Of a DNA stretch of 64,000 nt, positions 36,993 through 45,784 are shown piece after piece. The stretch comes from Burkholderia cenocepacia (GTDB taxonomy: Bacteria; Pseudomonadota; Gammaproteobacteria; Burkholderiales; Burkholderiaceae), in NCBI RefSeq assembly GCF_014211915.1, contig NZ_CP060040.1, forward strand, positions 620,001 through 684,000, read 5' to 3'. Made by a program: the position numbers and the translations under genes. Numbering within the stretch: the first letter of the stretch is position 1; each line of letters starts with the position of its first letter. The notes under the pieces were generated by a model, which was not told where the DNA came from, did no database searches, and worked only from the letters and a program-made list of their open reading frames with translations.

Positions 36993-38153
36993 ATGCATTC
37001 CGAACACTCCGGACGTCTGGACCATATCGATGCGATGCGCGCCGTCGCGGTCCTGCTCGTCATCTGGACACACTACGCCGAGCGGTTCGTCGCGCTGGCG
37101 GGCGCTCAGCAGTGGCTCGACACGCTGCAGCGCTCGGTCAATTTCGGACGGATCGGCGTGGTGGTCTTTTTCGGCATCAGCGGTCTGCTGATCCCGGTCA
37201 GTTTGCGCGGCCAGGCGGGACCGGGCACGCGGCGCTTCCTGATCCGCCGTTTCCTGCGGCTGTATCCGGCATTCTGGTTGTCCATTCCGATCGGCTGCGT
37301 CGTCTTCTGGACGTTGTTCGGCAAACCGGTGAGTGCGGCGCTGCTGATCGCCAATGCGACGATGATCCCGACCGCGTTCGGGCAGGAACCGGTCATGGGG
37401 CATTACTGGACGCTCGAAACGGAACTGTATTTCTACTGGCTTTGCCTCGTGCTGTTCTGGTGGGGCGGGCTGCACCGGATGCGTGACCTGTCGTTCGCCT
37501 GCATTGGGCTGTGTGCGGTGTTCGTGATCACCGTCGCGCTGCACGTCTTTCCCGATGACACACTGGGCCAGTACAAGGCCATGCCGTACCACCTCGCGAT
37601 CATGTTCTGGGGTGCATGCTTTCGTCAGGCTTACGACCAACCGCTCGGCACGGTGCGGGTGAGCCGAGGGCGTGGCGGCATCACGCTGACGTACCGGTCC
37701 GTGGCGGGCCTGCTGACGGCGATGATCGTCGGCGTGGCGCTCGTCGGGGCGGCCAACGACTGGCGGCATCACAACGTCGACCATCTGCCGTCGTCGCTGG
37801 CTTACGTGGCCGGCATCGCGATCTTCGTGGCGATGGCGACGGTATTGAAAGTCCGCGCGCGCGGGATGGCGAAGCTGGGCGAGGTCAGCTACTCGATTTA
37901 CCTGTTTCACGCGATCCCGCTGTTCGGCTTCTACTGGCTGTGCGAACACTACCGATGGACCGGATGGCCGCTGGGCGTCTACATGATCGTTCCGGTCGTG
38001 CCTTTGATTGCGTTGTCGTACCTGAGCTACCGGTATTGCGAGGCGCCCTGCGTGCGGCTCGCGCATCACCTGACCGCGTCGCGGCCGCGCGATGATCTGC
38101 CGCTCGGCAATCGGCCGGTCAATGCGACGCAGGACCCGGTCGGGAACGGATGA
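36993..38153 (+). CDS. Acyltransferase 3 family (OafA/YrhL-type) membrane O-acyltransferase
   Basis: A 386-residue polytopic membrane enzyme that adds acetyl or other acyl groups to sugar units before or during polymerisation. The family signature is at the start: HIDAMRAVAVLLVIWTHYAE with the catalytic-type His in WTHY, then FFGISGLLIPVSLR and RRFLRLYPAFWLS. About ten hydrophobic helices follow, with a short hydrophilic C-terminal tail. No ribosome site stands out before ATG 36993. Confidence 0.93.
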   Translation: MHSEHSGRLDHIDAMRAVAVLLVIWTHYAERFVALAGAQQWLDTLQRSVNFGRIGVVVFFGISGLLIPVSLRGQAGPGTRRFLIRRFLRLYPAFWLSIPIGCVVFWTLFGKPVSAALLIANATMIPTAFGQEPVMGHYWTLETELYFYWLCLVLFWWGGLHRMRDLSFACIGLCAVFVITVALHVFPDDTLGQYKAMPYHLAIMFWGACFRQAYDQPLGTVRVSRGRGGITLTYRSVAGLLTAMIVGVALVGAANDWRHHNVDHLPSSLAYVAGIAIFVAMATVLKVRARGMAKLGEVSYSIYLFHAIPLFGFYWLCEHYRWTGWPLGVYMIVPVVPLIALSYLSYRYCEAPCVRLAHHLTASRPRDDLPLGNRPVNATQDPVGNG

Positions 38154-38264
38154 CACGCGCGGACGGACGAAACGACGCGGCGCGGCGATCCCGCGTTGCC
38201 GATACGAATGGAATGAACGGTATGGAGCGGCGATGATGCTGGCGAGTACGGTGGTGCACGACGA

Positions 38265-39533
38265 TTGCGGCGGCATGTCGCGATACCGGATGGTTCAACA
38301 CACGTTTGGGATATCGAATTGAACGGTTTGTCGTCAATCGGCTCCCGGGAGGAAGCGACGCGCATCGTCGTCGTCAACGACTACGCGCGCAAGGGTGGCG
38401 CGGAGGAGGTCTACCAGACCTCCATCGAGGTGCTGCGAAACATCCCGGACGTGGAGGTGACCTCGTTCGACGAGACCAATTTCCCGGCGGGCGCAGGCGC
38501 GCTCACGCGCGGCTGGAATCGCGCCGCGGCGAACGCGCTGGCGGCGTTGCTCGACGACGTGCGTCCGCATCGCGTGCTGGTGCACAACTATCACAATCTG
38601 CTGACGCAATCGATCCTGCCGGTGCTCGCGCGGCGGCGCCGCGAGCAGGGATTCCGCACGTATCTGACGTGCCACGACTACCATCTGGTGTTCTACAACC
38701 CGAACCTGCTCGCCTATCGCGACGGGCGTCCGGTGCCGGTTCCGGTCGATGCGCTGTCGAATCCGGCGCGCTTGCTCGCACTGGCGAGCCCGCGCGGGCG
38801 GCTGCACGACACGGTGAAGAAACTGCACTGGCACGCGGTGTACGCGTATTGCAATCCGCGGGACGTATTCGACCTGTTCCTGTGCCCGAGCCCGTACATG
38901 CGTACGGCGCTGGCGCAGCGAGGCATCACGCGAACCGCATTGCTGCCGAATCCGGTGAGCACGCTGGCGGAGCCGTTCCCGCCGCGCGTGGGCGATCGCG
39001 AGCAGTTCGATCTCGCCTATGTGGGGCGGCTCGACGCGGAGAAGGGCATTCACGAGTTCATCGAACTGGCGCGGCAGACGGCGTTTCACCGTATCGGTAC
39101 CCTGACGCTCTACGGCGACGGGACCTTGCGCGCGCAGCTCGAAACGCGCCACCACGATCTGGTCGAGGCCGGCCGGCTGCGTTTCGCCGGGCGACTCGGG
39201 CACGGCGAGCTGTTTCATGCGCTGCGCGCCCACGATGCACTGGTCCTGCCGTCCGTCTGGGCCGAAAACGCGCCGCTCGTGCTCGTCGAGGCCGCCACGC
39301 TGGGGCTACCGGTGCTGGCGCACGAGATCGGCAGCCTGTCGACGTTCGGCAGCGAGATCGGCAACAAGATCCTGTACCGGAATTCGCCGGCGGGCCTGAC
39401 GGGGGCGCTCGATGAACTGGGGCGCCACCTGCACACCGCCGATCGACACTACGATTGTTCGGCTTACACGCCGTCGCGCTACGCGGCCCAGCTTGCGTCG
39501 TGGATGGGGCTCGGCGGGCAGCACGGCGGTTAG
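38265..39533 (+). CDS. Glycosyltransferase family 4
   Basis: A 422-residue GT-B glycosyltransferase. It opens the Rossmann domain with IVVVNDYARKGGAEEVYQ, and the donor domain has LAYVGRLDAEKGIHEFIELA and the catalytic ENAPLVLVEAATLGLPV. The start is unsure: TTG 38265 is the longest, TTG 38319 would begin just before NGLSSIGSREEATR. Neither has a clear ribosome site. Third glycosyltransferase of the cluster. Confidence 0.87.
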   Translation: MRRHVAIPDGSTHVWDIELNGLSSIGSREEATRIVVVNDYARKGGAEEVYQTSIEVLRNIPDVEVTSFDETNFPAGAGALTRGWNRAAANALAALLDDVRPHRVLVHNYHNLLTQSILPVLARRRREQGFRTYLTCHDYHLVFYNPNLLAYRDGRPVPVPVDALSNPARLLALASPRGRLHDTVKKLHWHAVYAYCNPRDVFDLFLCPSPYMRTALAQRGITRTALLPNPVSTLAEPFPPRVGDREQFDLAYVGRLDAEKGIHEFIELARQTAFHRIGTLTLYGDGTLRAQLETRHHDLVEAGRLRFAGRLGHGELFHALRAHDALVLPSVWAENAPLVLVEAATLGLPVLAHEIGSLSTFGSEIGNKILYRNSPAGLTGALDELGRHLHTADRHYDCSAYTPSRYAAQLASWMGLGGQHGG

Positions 39534-39569
39534 GGCGTGCCGCCGCGACACTCACGCGGGAGAAAGGTC

Positions 39570-40859
39570 ATGCGGGCATTGCGACGTATTGCGGCGGTCG
39601 CGCTGGGTGCGCTGGCGCTGTCGGCCGGTTCCGGCTCCAGCCATGGCGGCGAGCGGGTGGCAGCGCTCGCGCCGGCCAATACGTCCGGCAGCCGCGATTT
39701 CAAGGGATCGTCGAACGGGCTGCTCGCCGGCACGTCGTCGATATCGAAAATCGATGTGCACACGCTGCTGTATTCGGGCAGCACCACGCAGGTGCTCGCG
39801 CACTATCTGCCGTGGTGGGGCCCCGACCCGCGCGGCGTGAACGTCGGCTATCGGTCCGACGATCCCCACCAGGCGTTTCGCACCTTCGCCGACATGCGTT
39901 CGAGAGGCATCGACGGCGTGATCGTCGACTGGTACGGCGCGGGCCATTTCGTCGACACCGCGTGGCAGGCATCGCTGCCCGAACTGGCGAAGTTTCCCGG
40001 GATGACGTTCTCGATCATGATCGACAGCGGTTCCTTCAAGTTCAATGCGTGCCGCGGCTGCGACCTGACCGAGACGATCCTGCACAACCTCGCGTACATC
40101 AGCCGCGAATACTTCACGTCGAGCCAATACCTGCGCTACGACGGTCATCCGGTCGTGTCCGAGTTCGGGATGGATGCGGTCGGGAAGGCCGACTGGGCAC
40201 GGATTCACGCCGCATACCCCGACATCTACTGGATTCATACGTTGGCGCAGGGCTTCGATCTTCCGTACAGCAAGGGCGCGTATGTGTGGGCGCAGCCGTC
40301 GCCGCGGGCCACGCCGCAAGCGATCGGTACGCGGCGCGACCTGCTGTATCGCGAGCGCTTCTACGACATCGCGCGGAACCAGCCGCCGGGGGCGATCACG
40401 GTCGGCGGCGTGTGGAGCGGCTTCGACGATACGAAGGCATCGTGGGGCGCCGCGGCGCCGCGCTTTCTTGCGCCGTCGTGCGGCCGGACCTGGCTGGACA
40501 CGTTCAGGAGCATCAACGAACGCTACAGCGTGCAGCGGCAACTGCCGTTCGTTCAGCTGATCACATGGAACGACTACGAGGAAGGCAGCGCACTCGAAAC
40601 CGGCATCGCGAGTTGCACCGCAATCGACGCGCAGCCCGTGGGCGCGAGCGTGACCGTGCGGATCACCCATGCGGAAACCGTCGACCATCTCGAGCTGTAC
40701 GAGCAACTCGGCGACGGAACGTTCAGCCTGGCCGGCCGCTATCCGGCCGATACCACCAGCATGCCGCTGCCGGACGGCCGGGCAGGCACCTACTTCATCA
40801 AGGCGGTCGGCAAGCCGTTCATCCAGAACGTCGTGTCGACGGCCGTCGTCGTGCACTGA
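39570..40859 (+). CDS. Secreted glycoside hydrolase-like protein (GH71/GH99-like)
   Basis: A 429-residue exported protein. The signal peptide is MRALRRIAAVALGALALSAG. A TIM-barrel glycosidase resembling endo-alpha-glycanases follows: VLAHYLPWWGPDP near the start, GIDGVIVDWYGAG in the middle, and FVQLITWNDYEEGSALE near the end, where family-typical acidic residues fall. A C-terminal ~85-residue beta domain may bind carbohydrate. ATG 39570 is chosen for its GGAG and the signal peptide. In the cluster it probably trims or releases the polymer in the periplasm or outside. The exact GH family is uncertain. Confidence 0.72.
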   Translation: MRALRRIAAVALGALALSAGSGSSHGGERVAALAPANTSGSRDFKGSSNGLLAGTSSISKIDVHTLLYSGSTTQVLAHYLPWWGPDPRGVNVGYRSDDPHQAFRTFADMRSRGIDGVIVDWYGAGHFVDTAWQASLPELAKFPGMTFSIMIDSGSFKFNACRGCDLTETILHNLAYISREYFTSSQYLRYDGHPVVSEFGMDAVGKADWARIHAAYPDIYWIHTLAQGFDLPYSKGAYVWAQPSPRATPQAIGTRRDLLYRERFYDIARNQPPGAITVGGVWSGFDDTKASWGAAAPRFLAPSCGRTWLDTFRSINERYSVQRQLPFVQLITWNDYEEGSALETGIASCTAIDAQPVGASVTVRITHAETVDHLELYEQLGDGTFSLAGRYPADTTSMPLPDGRAGTYFIKAVGKPFIQNVVSTAVVVH

Positions 40860-40883
40860 CGCGCGGGCGCCAAGCCCGTTCGG

Positions 40884-42449
40884 TCAGCGTGCGTCGTCGG
40901 CCGCCGGCACAGCAAGCACGGCAGTCTTCTGCGTCGCCGGTTCGGGCGGTACGCAAGTCGCCCGCCCATACTGATCCTCGAACCGCACGATATCGTCCTC
41001 GCCGAGATAGTTGCCCGACTGCACCTCGATGATCTCGAGCGGAATCCGGCCGGGATTCTCGAGTCGATGCACTTCGCCGACGGCGATGTACGTCGATTCG
41101 TTCTCGCACAGCAGGAACGTGTCGGCGCCGCGCGTCACCTTCGCGGTGCCGCGCACGACGATCCAGTGCTCGGCGCGGTGATAGTGCATCTGCAGCGACA
41201 GCCGCTTGCCGGGTTCGACGACGATTCGCTTCACCTGGAAGCGCTCGCCGAGATCGATCGAATCGTAGTGGCCCCACGGCCGCTGCACTTTGCGGTGCTC
41301 GCTCGCCTGCGGGCGCTGGTCGGTCTTCAGGCGCGCGACGATGTTCTTCACGCGCTGCACGTCGTGCTTGTTCGCGACCAGCACCGCATCGGCTGTCTCG
41401 ATCACGACGACGTCCTTCATCCCGACGCACGCGACGAGACGGCCTTCCGAACGCACGAGGCTGTCCTGCGTATCCTCGAAGACGATCGGCCCGCGCGCGA
41501 CGTTGCCCTGGTCGTCCTTCGGCATGATTTCCCAGATCGCGTCCCACGTGCCGACGTCCGACCAGCCGGCCGCGAGCGGCACCACGATGCCTTCGATGCC
41601 GAGTTCGGGGTGTTCCGCGAGGCGCTCCATCACCGCATAGTCGATCGAATCCGCCGGACACGCGTCGAAGGCCGCCGCATCGATCCGGAAGAACGGATCG
41701 TCGGCGACGCCCGCGCGCCATGCGCTGTCGCAGGCTGCGTGGATGCCCGGCGCGAGCGCGCCGATCGCCTTCAGCCAGACCGATGCGCGCGTGACGAAGA
41801 TTCCGCTGTTCCACCAGTAATCGCCCGATTGCAGGTAGCGCTCGGCGAGCGTTGCATCGGGCTTTTCGACGAAACGCCCGATCGCGTAGCCGCCCTGGCT
41901 GCCGTGGCGGCCCGAGCGCGGTTCGCCGACCTGGATGTAGCCGTAGCCGGTCTCCGCGCGGCGCGGCAGCACGCCGAGCGTGACGATCGCGCCTTCCTGC
42001 GCATAACGCGCCGCGCGCGCGATCGCGTCCTGGAACGCGCCGACGTCGACGATCACGTGATCGGCCGGCATCACGGCGAGCACGGGATCGTCCGCGAGCG
42101 CGCTCGCATCGAGCGCCGCAAGCGTCAGCGCGGGCGCGGTGTTGCGCGCGGCCGGCTCCAGCAGGATGCGGGCAGGCGCCGAGCGGCCGTGTACCTGCTC
42201 GGCGCTCATGAAGCGATGCTGTTCGCCGCACACGAGCAGCAGCGTGTCGCCGAGCGACGCGTTCGCGATGCCGTTCAGGCGGCGCGCCGTCGCCGACAGC
42301 GGCGACTCGTTCGAAACCAGCTCGATCAGTTGCTTCGGATACTGCTCGCGCGACAGCGGCCACAGCCGCGTGCCGGAGCCGCCGGCGAGAATCACCGGCA
42401 AGATGCTCGGCAGATCGGGTTCGGGAACCGGGCGAAGGGTGCGGGTCAT
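40884..42449 (-). CDS. manC: Mannose-1-phosphate guanylyltransferase / mannose-6-phosphate isomerase
   Basis: Bifunctional enzyme (521 residues) supplying GDP-mannose. The N-terminal transferase domain has LAGGSGTRLWPLSREQYPKQ and the FVEKP motif (GRFVEKPDAT). The C-terminal cupin domain has QMHYHRAEHWIVVRGTAKVT, the isomerase metal site. It is convergent with the glycosidase gene and is co-transcribed with the GNAT gene, whose stop overlaps its start (ATGA). GDP-mannose is also the usual precursor of GDP-rhamnose and GDP-fucose, so the polymer may hold mannose or a derivative. Confidence 0.96.
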   Translation of the reverse strand: MTRTLRPVPEPDLPSILPVILAGGSGTRLWPLSREQYPKQLIELVSNESPLSATARRLNGIANASLGDTLLLVCGEQHRFMSAEQVHGRSAPARILLEPAARNTAPALTLAALDASALADDPVLAVMPADHVIVDVGAFQDAIARAARYAQEGAIVTLGVLPRRAETGYGYIQVGEPRSGRHGSQGGYAIGRFVEKPDATLAERYLQSGDYWWNSGIFVTRASVWLKAIGALAPGIHAACDSAWRAGVADDPFFRIDAAAFDACPADSIDYAVMERLAEHPELGIEGIVVPLAAGWSDVGTWDAIWEIMPKDDQGNVARGPIVFEDTQDSLVRSEGRLVACVGMKDVVVIETADAVLVANKHDVQRVKNIVARLKTDQRPQASEHRKVQRPWGHYDSIDLGERFQVKRIVVEPGKRLSLQMHYHRAEHWIVVRGTAKVTRGADTFLLCENESTYIAVGEVHRLENPGRIPLEIIEVQSGNYLGEDDIVRFEDQYGRATCVPPEPATQKTAVLAVPAADDAR

Positions 42450-43024
42450 CGGTTCGCTCCGGTATCGGCGGGTAGTCGGGGGTGAGCGCGGCCGTCGGCG
42501 CGTGCGTCGTCGTTGCGCGAGACCGAAACGGCTCGCGACAGCAGCTGACGCAGCGCGCCGGCCGCGCGGTCGGCCGACCGGACCAGGCCCACGAACGGCG
42601 CGCCCTGTTCGAGATACGGGCCGTAGGCCTTGCGGAATCCGAACTGTTTGTAGAACGCCTGACGCGGCGCAGGCACGTGCGTGCGCACCGCGGTGTCCGG
42701 CCACGCGGCCTGCGCGGCGGTGAGCGCGCGCTCGATCAGGCGTTCGAGCGTGTCGTCGTCTCGGCAGCTTTCGCTCGTCAGCACCTTGTCGATCACGACG
42801 TCCGGATCGATGTCGTCGCCGGGCAGGATGCGCGCGTAGGCGGCGACTTCCGTCGTGTCGCCGTCGCGCACGCTCGCGTAGACGTGCAGCGCGCCCGCGT
42901 CCTTGCCGTCGATGTCGAGATGCGTGTGCGCGTCCTCGACCACCAGCACGGCGTTGCGTGCGCGCAGGATTGCATAGAGATCGACGGCGCTCAGATGTTC
43001 GAATTCACAACAATGCCATTCCAT
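42446..43024 (-). CDS. ElaA-like GNAT acetyltransferase
   Basis: A 192-residue protein of the ElaA/GNAT family. It opens MEWHCCEFEHLSAVDLYAIL and has the family region VLVVEDAHTHLDIDGKDAG, then VLTSESCRDDDTLERLIERA and FYKQFGFRKAYGPYLEQGAP, the usual acetyl-CoA-side helix and exit. The C-terminal ~35 residues are basic and unstructured. The start at 43024 is set by GAGGA nine bases upstream. It precedes manC in an operon with a 4-base overlap. The acceptor is unknown. Confidence 0.85.
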   Translation of the reverse strand: MEWHCCEFEHLSAVDLYAILRARNAVLVVEDAHTHLDIDGKDAGALHVYASVRDGDTTEVAAYARILPGDDIDPDVVIDKVLTSESCRDDDTLERLIERALTAAQAAWPDTAVRTHVPAPRQAFYKQFGFRKAYGPYLEQGAPFVGLVRSADRAAGALRQLLSRAVSVSRNDDARADGRAHPRLPADTGANR

Positions 43025-44351
43025 GATGCTGTCCTCGCGTGATGCCTTCGGCATGCCGCGCCGCACGGACGCGATCGTTCCGTGCAGCGCGGCGATCCTC
43101 ATCATCCGGATGCGCGGTACGGCGGTCTGTTCGAAAGCGTACTCACCCTCGGGATTCGCACGCCGGCGCCGGATACGGGGCGATGCACATGACGCGCGAG
43201 CGTCGCAAGGTGCGGTAGCACACAACGTCCGGGCCGGCGCCTTTTCATAATTGATTCATCGTGGTGGCCTGCAATGAAGCATGGCCGGACGACATCGCAC
43301 GCAAACGACGGACGGAGGCGGGACCGGAAATTGCGATCCTCGGCTGATCGTGCGCGACAGTGCGTGACACAGGATCGCCGCCGATTGCGGGGCGTCGGCG
43401 GATTCATGCGATCTCGCCGCGTTCCAGCGGAATGGCGCGCACCTGCGCGGTGCACCCGTCCGGCGTCGGTACGCTGCCGCTCGCGCGCATGCCCGACCGC
43501 CGCGATCTGTCAGCCGTCGGCTGGCGTTGGAGCCGTGCGGCTGGTGCGGCCGCGCAAGGGGGCGATCATGCTGCATCGCACGACACGCGCGCCAACGCCC
43601 GGTATTCACGCCGACTCACGCGGGCCGGCGCGAATCCGCCGAAAAGAGCCGGTGAGGCGCGATGTCGAGGATTACGCGGTGATTACGACGTGTAACGGCC
43701 GGGCGGCCCGCGCGCCGCCGCGATGCGATCCGGCTACCCGGCCGCGGGCGGGATTATGCGGTCCGGCGAACACGGCGCCGCGATTTTTGGGAGATTTCGA
43801 TGGAAATCACGGGCAATCGCCAGGATCAATGTTGCGGAAAAGTAGTATTTGCCACTGATTGACGGGAATGGTCATAGATAATCAAATCTCAGTGGTCAAA
43901 AGCGCACGGCGCCGCGCCGCGGGCAGCGTAACCGACTGATTCAGGTTTATCGTTTGGTAACAAGACCAACGCGAAACGGGGTGTAGATTCAGGTGCGGAT
44001 GAAATGGGGCGGTCAATCCGGGCGCGGTTTGGCAGCCCTCCGGTTCAGCATCGGGCGCGACTGTCGTGTACGACGCGACGCACATGTGGACGGAATTTCC
44101 GTTGCCGACGTGCCCCGCCTGACGGCGGGTCGCTTCAAAGCCGGAATGTCGTGGCTCCCGTAGCCGCGCATTCCGTTCGAGTTCGATGACAACGAGGCCG
44201 GATGACATTCGGCTCGACCTCCGGGGGTTCTCGCCGTGTGCAGTTTCTATCTTCGCCAAGGCTGCGGAAACGCAGCGCGGAAAGGCGGCCATGCGCCGCC
44301 GGCCGCAGCGCACGCGTACGGTTCGCGGAGTGCAGAAAATGATGGTTCGTT
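43025..44351. other. 1.3-kb region without recognised gene, between the GNAT-manC operon and the sigma-54 activator
   Basis: No coding sequence is supported; long frames here have shadow-like arginine and alanine composition. It must hold the divergent promoters. A paired TGGTCA repeat lies near 43869-43898 in the only AT-rich patch. I found no canonical sigma-54 site on either strand. Confidence 0.5.
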
Positions 44352-45743
44352 ATGAATATGCCAATAACGCGCGATAAGAGCGCCGGCGTGGGGAGCGGTA
44401 ACGGGCAGCGTCCGTTGATTTACTGGACGCAGTCGCCGTCCGTGATGCTGCGAAAGGAATTGTCGCGCCGCGACTGGAAAGTATCGGTCGTCGCGCATGC
44501 GAACGAGCTGCGCGACACGTCCGGCGAAATTACCTGCGGCATTCTCGACTTGAGCGGCGGCCACGCCGATGCGATCGGCAGCATCGCGTCGACCTGCGCG
44601 TCGATGCGCGACGTCGTCTGGGTGGCGCTCGTGGATGTCGGCCAGACCGCCTCGCCGAACGTGCGGGCGCTGTTGCGCGACTACTGCTTCGACTACGTGA
44701 CGTTGCCGGCGTCGCACCAGCGGATCGCCGATACGGTCGGCCATGCCTACGGCATGGAATGCCTGTTCGCGCGCGATCGCGAACAGCTCGAATCGGAAGA
44801 AAAGGGCATCGTCGGCACCTGCAGCGCGATGCTGCGGCTGTTCGATACGGTGCGGCGTTTCGCGCGCACCGACGCACCGGTATTCGTGTTCGGCGAAACG
44901 GGAACCGGCAAGGAACTCACGGCCGTCGCGATCCATCGTCATTCGGAACGGCGCAACGGCCCGTTCGTTGCCGTCAACTGCGGCGCGATCCCGCCGCATC
45001 TGCTGCAATCGGAACTGTTCGGCTATGAACGCGGTGCGTTTACCGGTGCGAACGCGCGCAAGATCGGCTACGTCGAAGCCGCGAACGGCGGCACGCTGCT
45101 GCTCGACGAAATCGGCGACCTGCCGCACGAAAGCCAGGCGAGCCTGCTGCGATTTCTGCAGGAGCGTTCGATTCACCGTCTTGGCGGAAGTGATCCGGTG
45201 CCGGTCGACGTCCGGATCGTGTCGGCAACGCACGTCGATCTGCGCGAGGCAATGGAAGAAGGGCGTTTTCGCGCCGACCTGTTCCACCGTCTCTGCGTCA
45301 TGCGCATCGACCAGCCGCCGCTGCGCGCCCGCGGCAAGGACATCGAACTGCTCGCGCACCACATGCTCGAACGCTTTCGCGGTGACGCGCGCCATCGCGT
45401 GCGCGGGTTCTCGACCGATGCGATCACGGCGCTCTACAAGCACGACTGGCCGGGCAACGTCCGCGAGCTCATCAACCGCGTGCGCCGTGCGGTCGTGATG
45501 ACGGAAGGGCGCCTGATCACCGCGCAGGACCTCGAGCTCGAATACTGTCTCGACGCGGCGTCGCCGTCGGTGGCCGACATCCGCAAGTCGATCGAACGCG
45601 AGGCGATCGAAACCGCGTTGCTGCGGACGCGCGGGCGCGTTGCCGCTTCGGCGCGCGAACTCGGCGTGTCGCGCGCGACGCTGTATCGCTGGATGGAGGC
45701 GTACGGTATCGAGCGGCCGCGCGGGACGGGCTCGTCCGATTGA
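44352..45743 (+). CDS. berB: Sigma-54-dependent transcriptional activator, BerB-like
   Basis: A 463-residue enhancer-binding protein. Residues 1-140 form a degenerate receiver-like domain, 150-390 the AAA+ domain and 415-460 a Fis-type helix-turn-helix. Walker A is GETGTGKE (181-188), the sigma-54-contacting GAFTGA is intact (228-233), and Walker B is LLLDEIGD (249-256). Its place next to an EPS cluster and near a CRP/FNR gene fits BerB, the c-di-GMP-responsive activator of the B. cenocepacia biofilm polysaccharide. The symbol rests on gene order, not on a search. A perfect hairpin follows. ATG 44352 or 44358 may be used; neither has a strong ribosome site. Confidence 0.8.
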   Translation: MNMPITRDKSAGVGSGNGQRPLIYWTQSPSVMLRKELSRRDWKVSVVAHANELRDTSGEITCGILDLSGGHADAIGSIASTCASMRDVVWVALVDVGQTASPNVRALLRDYCFDYVTLPASHQRIADTVGHAYGMECLFARDREQLESEEKGIVGTCSAMLRLFDTVRRFARTDAPVFVFGETGTGKELTAVAIHRHSERRNGPFVAVNCGAIPPHLLQSELFGYERGAFTGANARKIGYVEAANGGTLLLDEIGDLPHESQASLLRFLQERSIHRLGGSDPVPVDVRIVSATHVDLREAMEEGRFRADLFHRLCVMRIDQPPLRARGKDIELLAHHMLERFRGDARHRVRGFSTDAITALYKHDWPGNVRELINRVRRAVVMTEGRLITAQDLELEYCLDAASPSVADIRKSIEREAIETALLRTRGRVAASARELGVSRATLYRWMEAYGIERPRGTGSSD

Positions 45744-45755
45744 TACATGGCGGCA

Positions 45756-45782
45756 CGACGCTCGCGGTCGCCGCGAGCGTCG
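45756..45782. terminator. 12-bp perfect hairpin, bidirectional terminator
   Basis: CGACGCTCGCGG (45756-45767) pairs with 45771-45782 around TCG. It fills the 41-base gap between the convergent activator and GH2 genes. Confidence 0.8.
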
Positions 45783-45784
45783 CG

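Noticed and set aside
43274..43858. 194-residue plus-strand frame in the 1.3-kb gap
   Set aside because: Rich in Arg, Ala and Pro with no ribosome site and no recognisable motif; treated as non-coding.
43025..44351. Sigma-54 promoter for the GNAT-manC operon or the activator
   Set aside because: Scanned by eye on both strands; no site keeps both dinucleotides at the right spacing.
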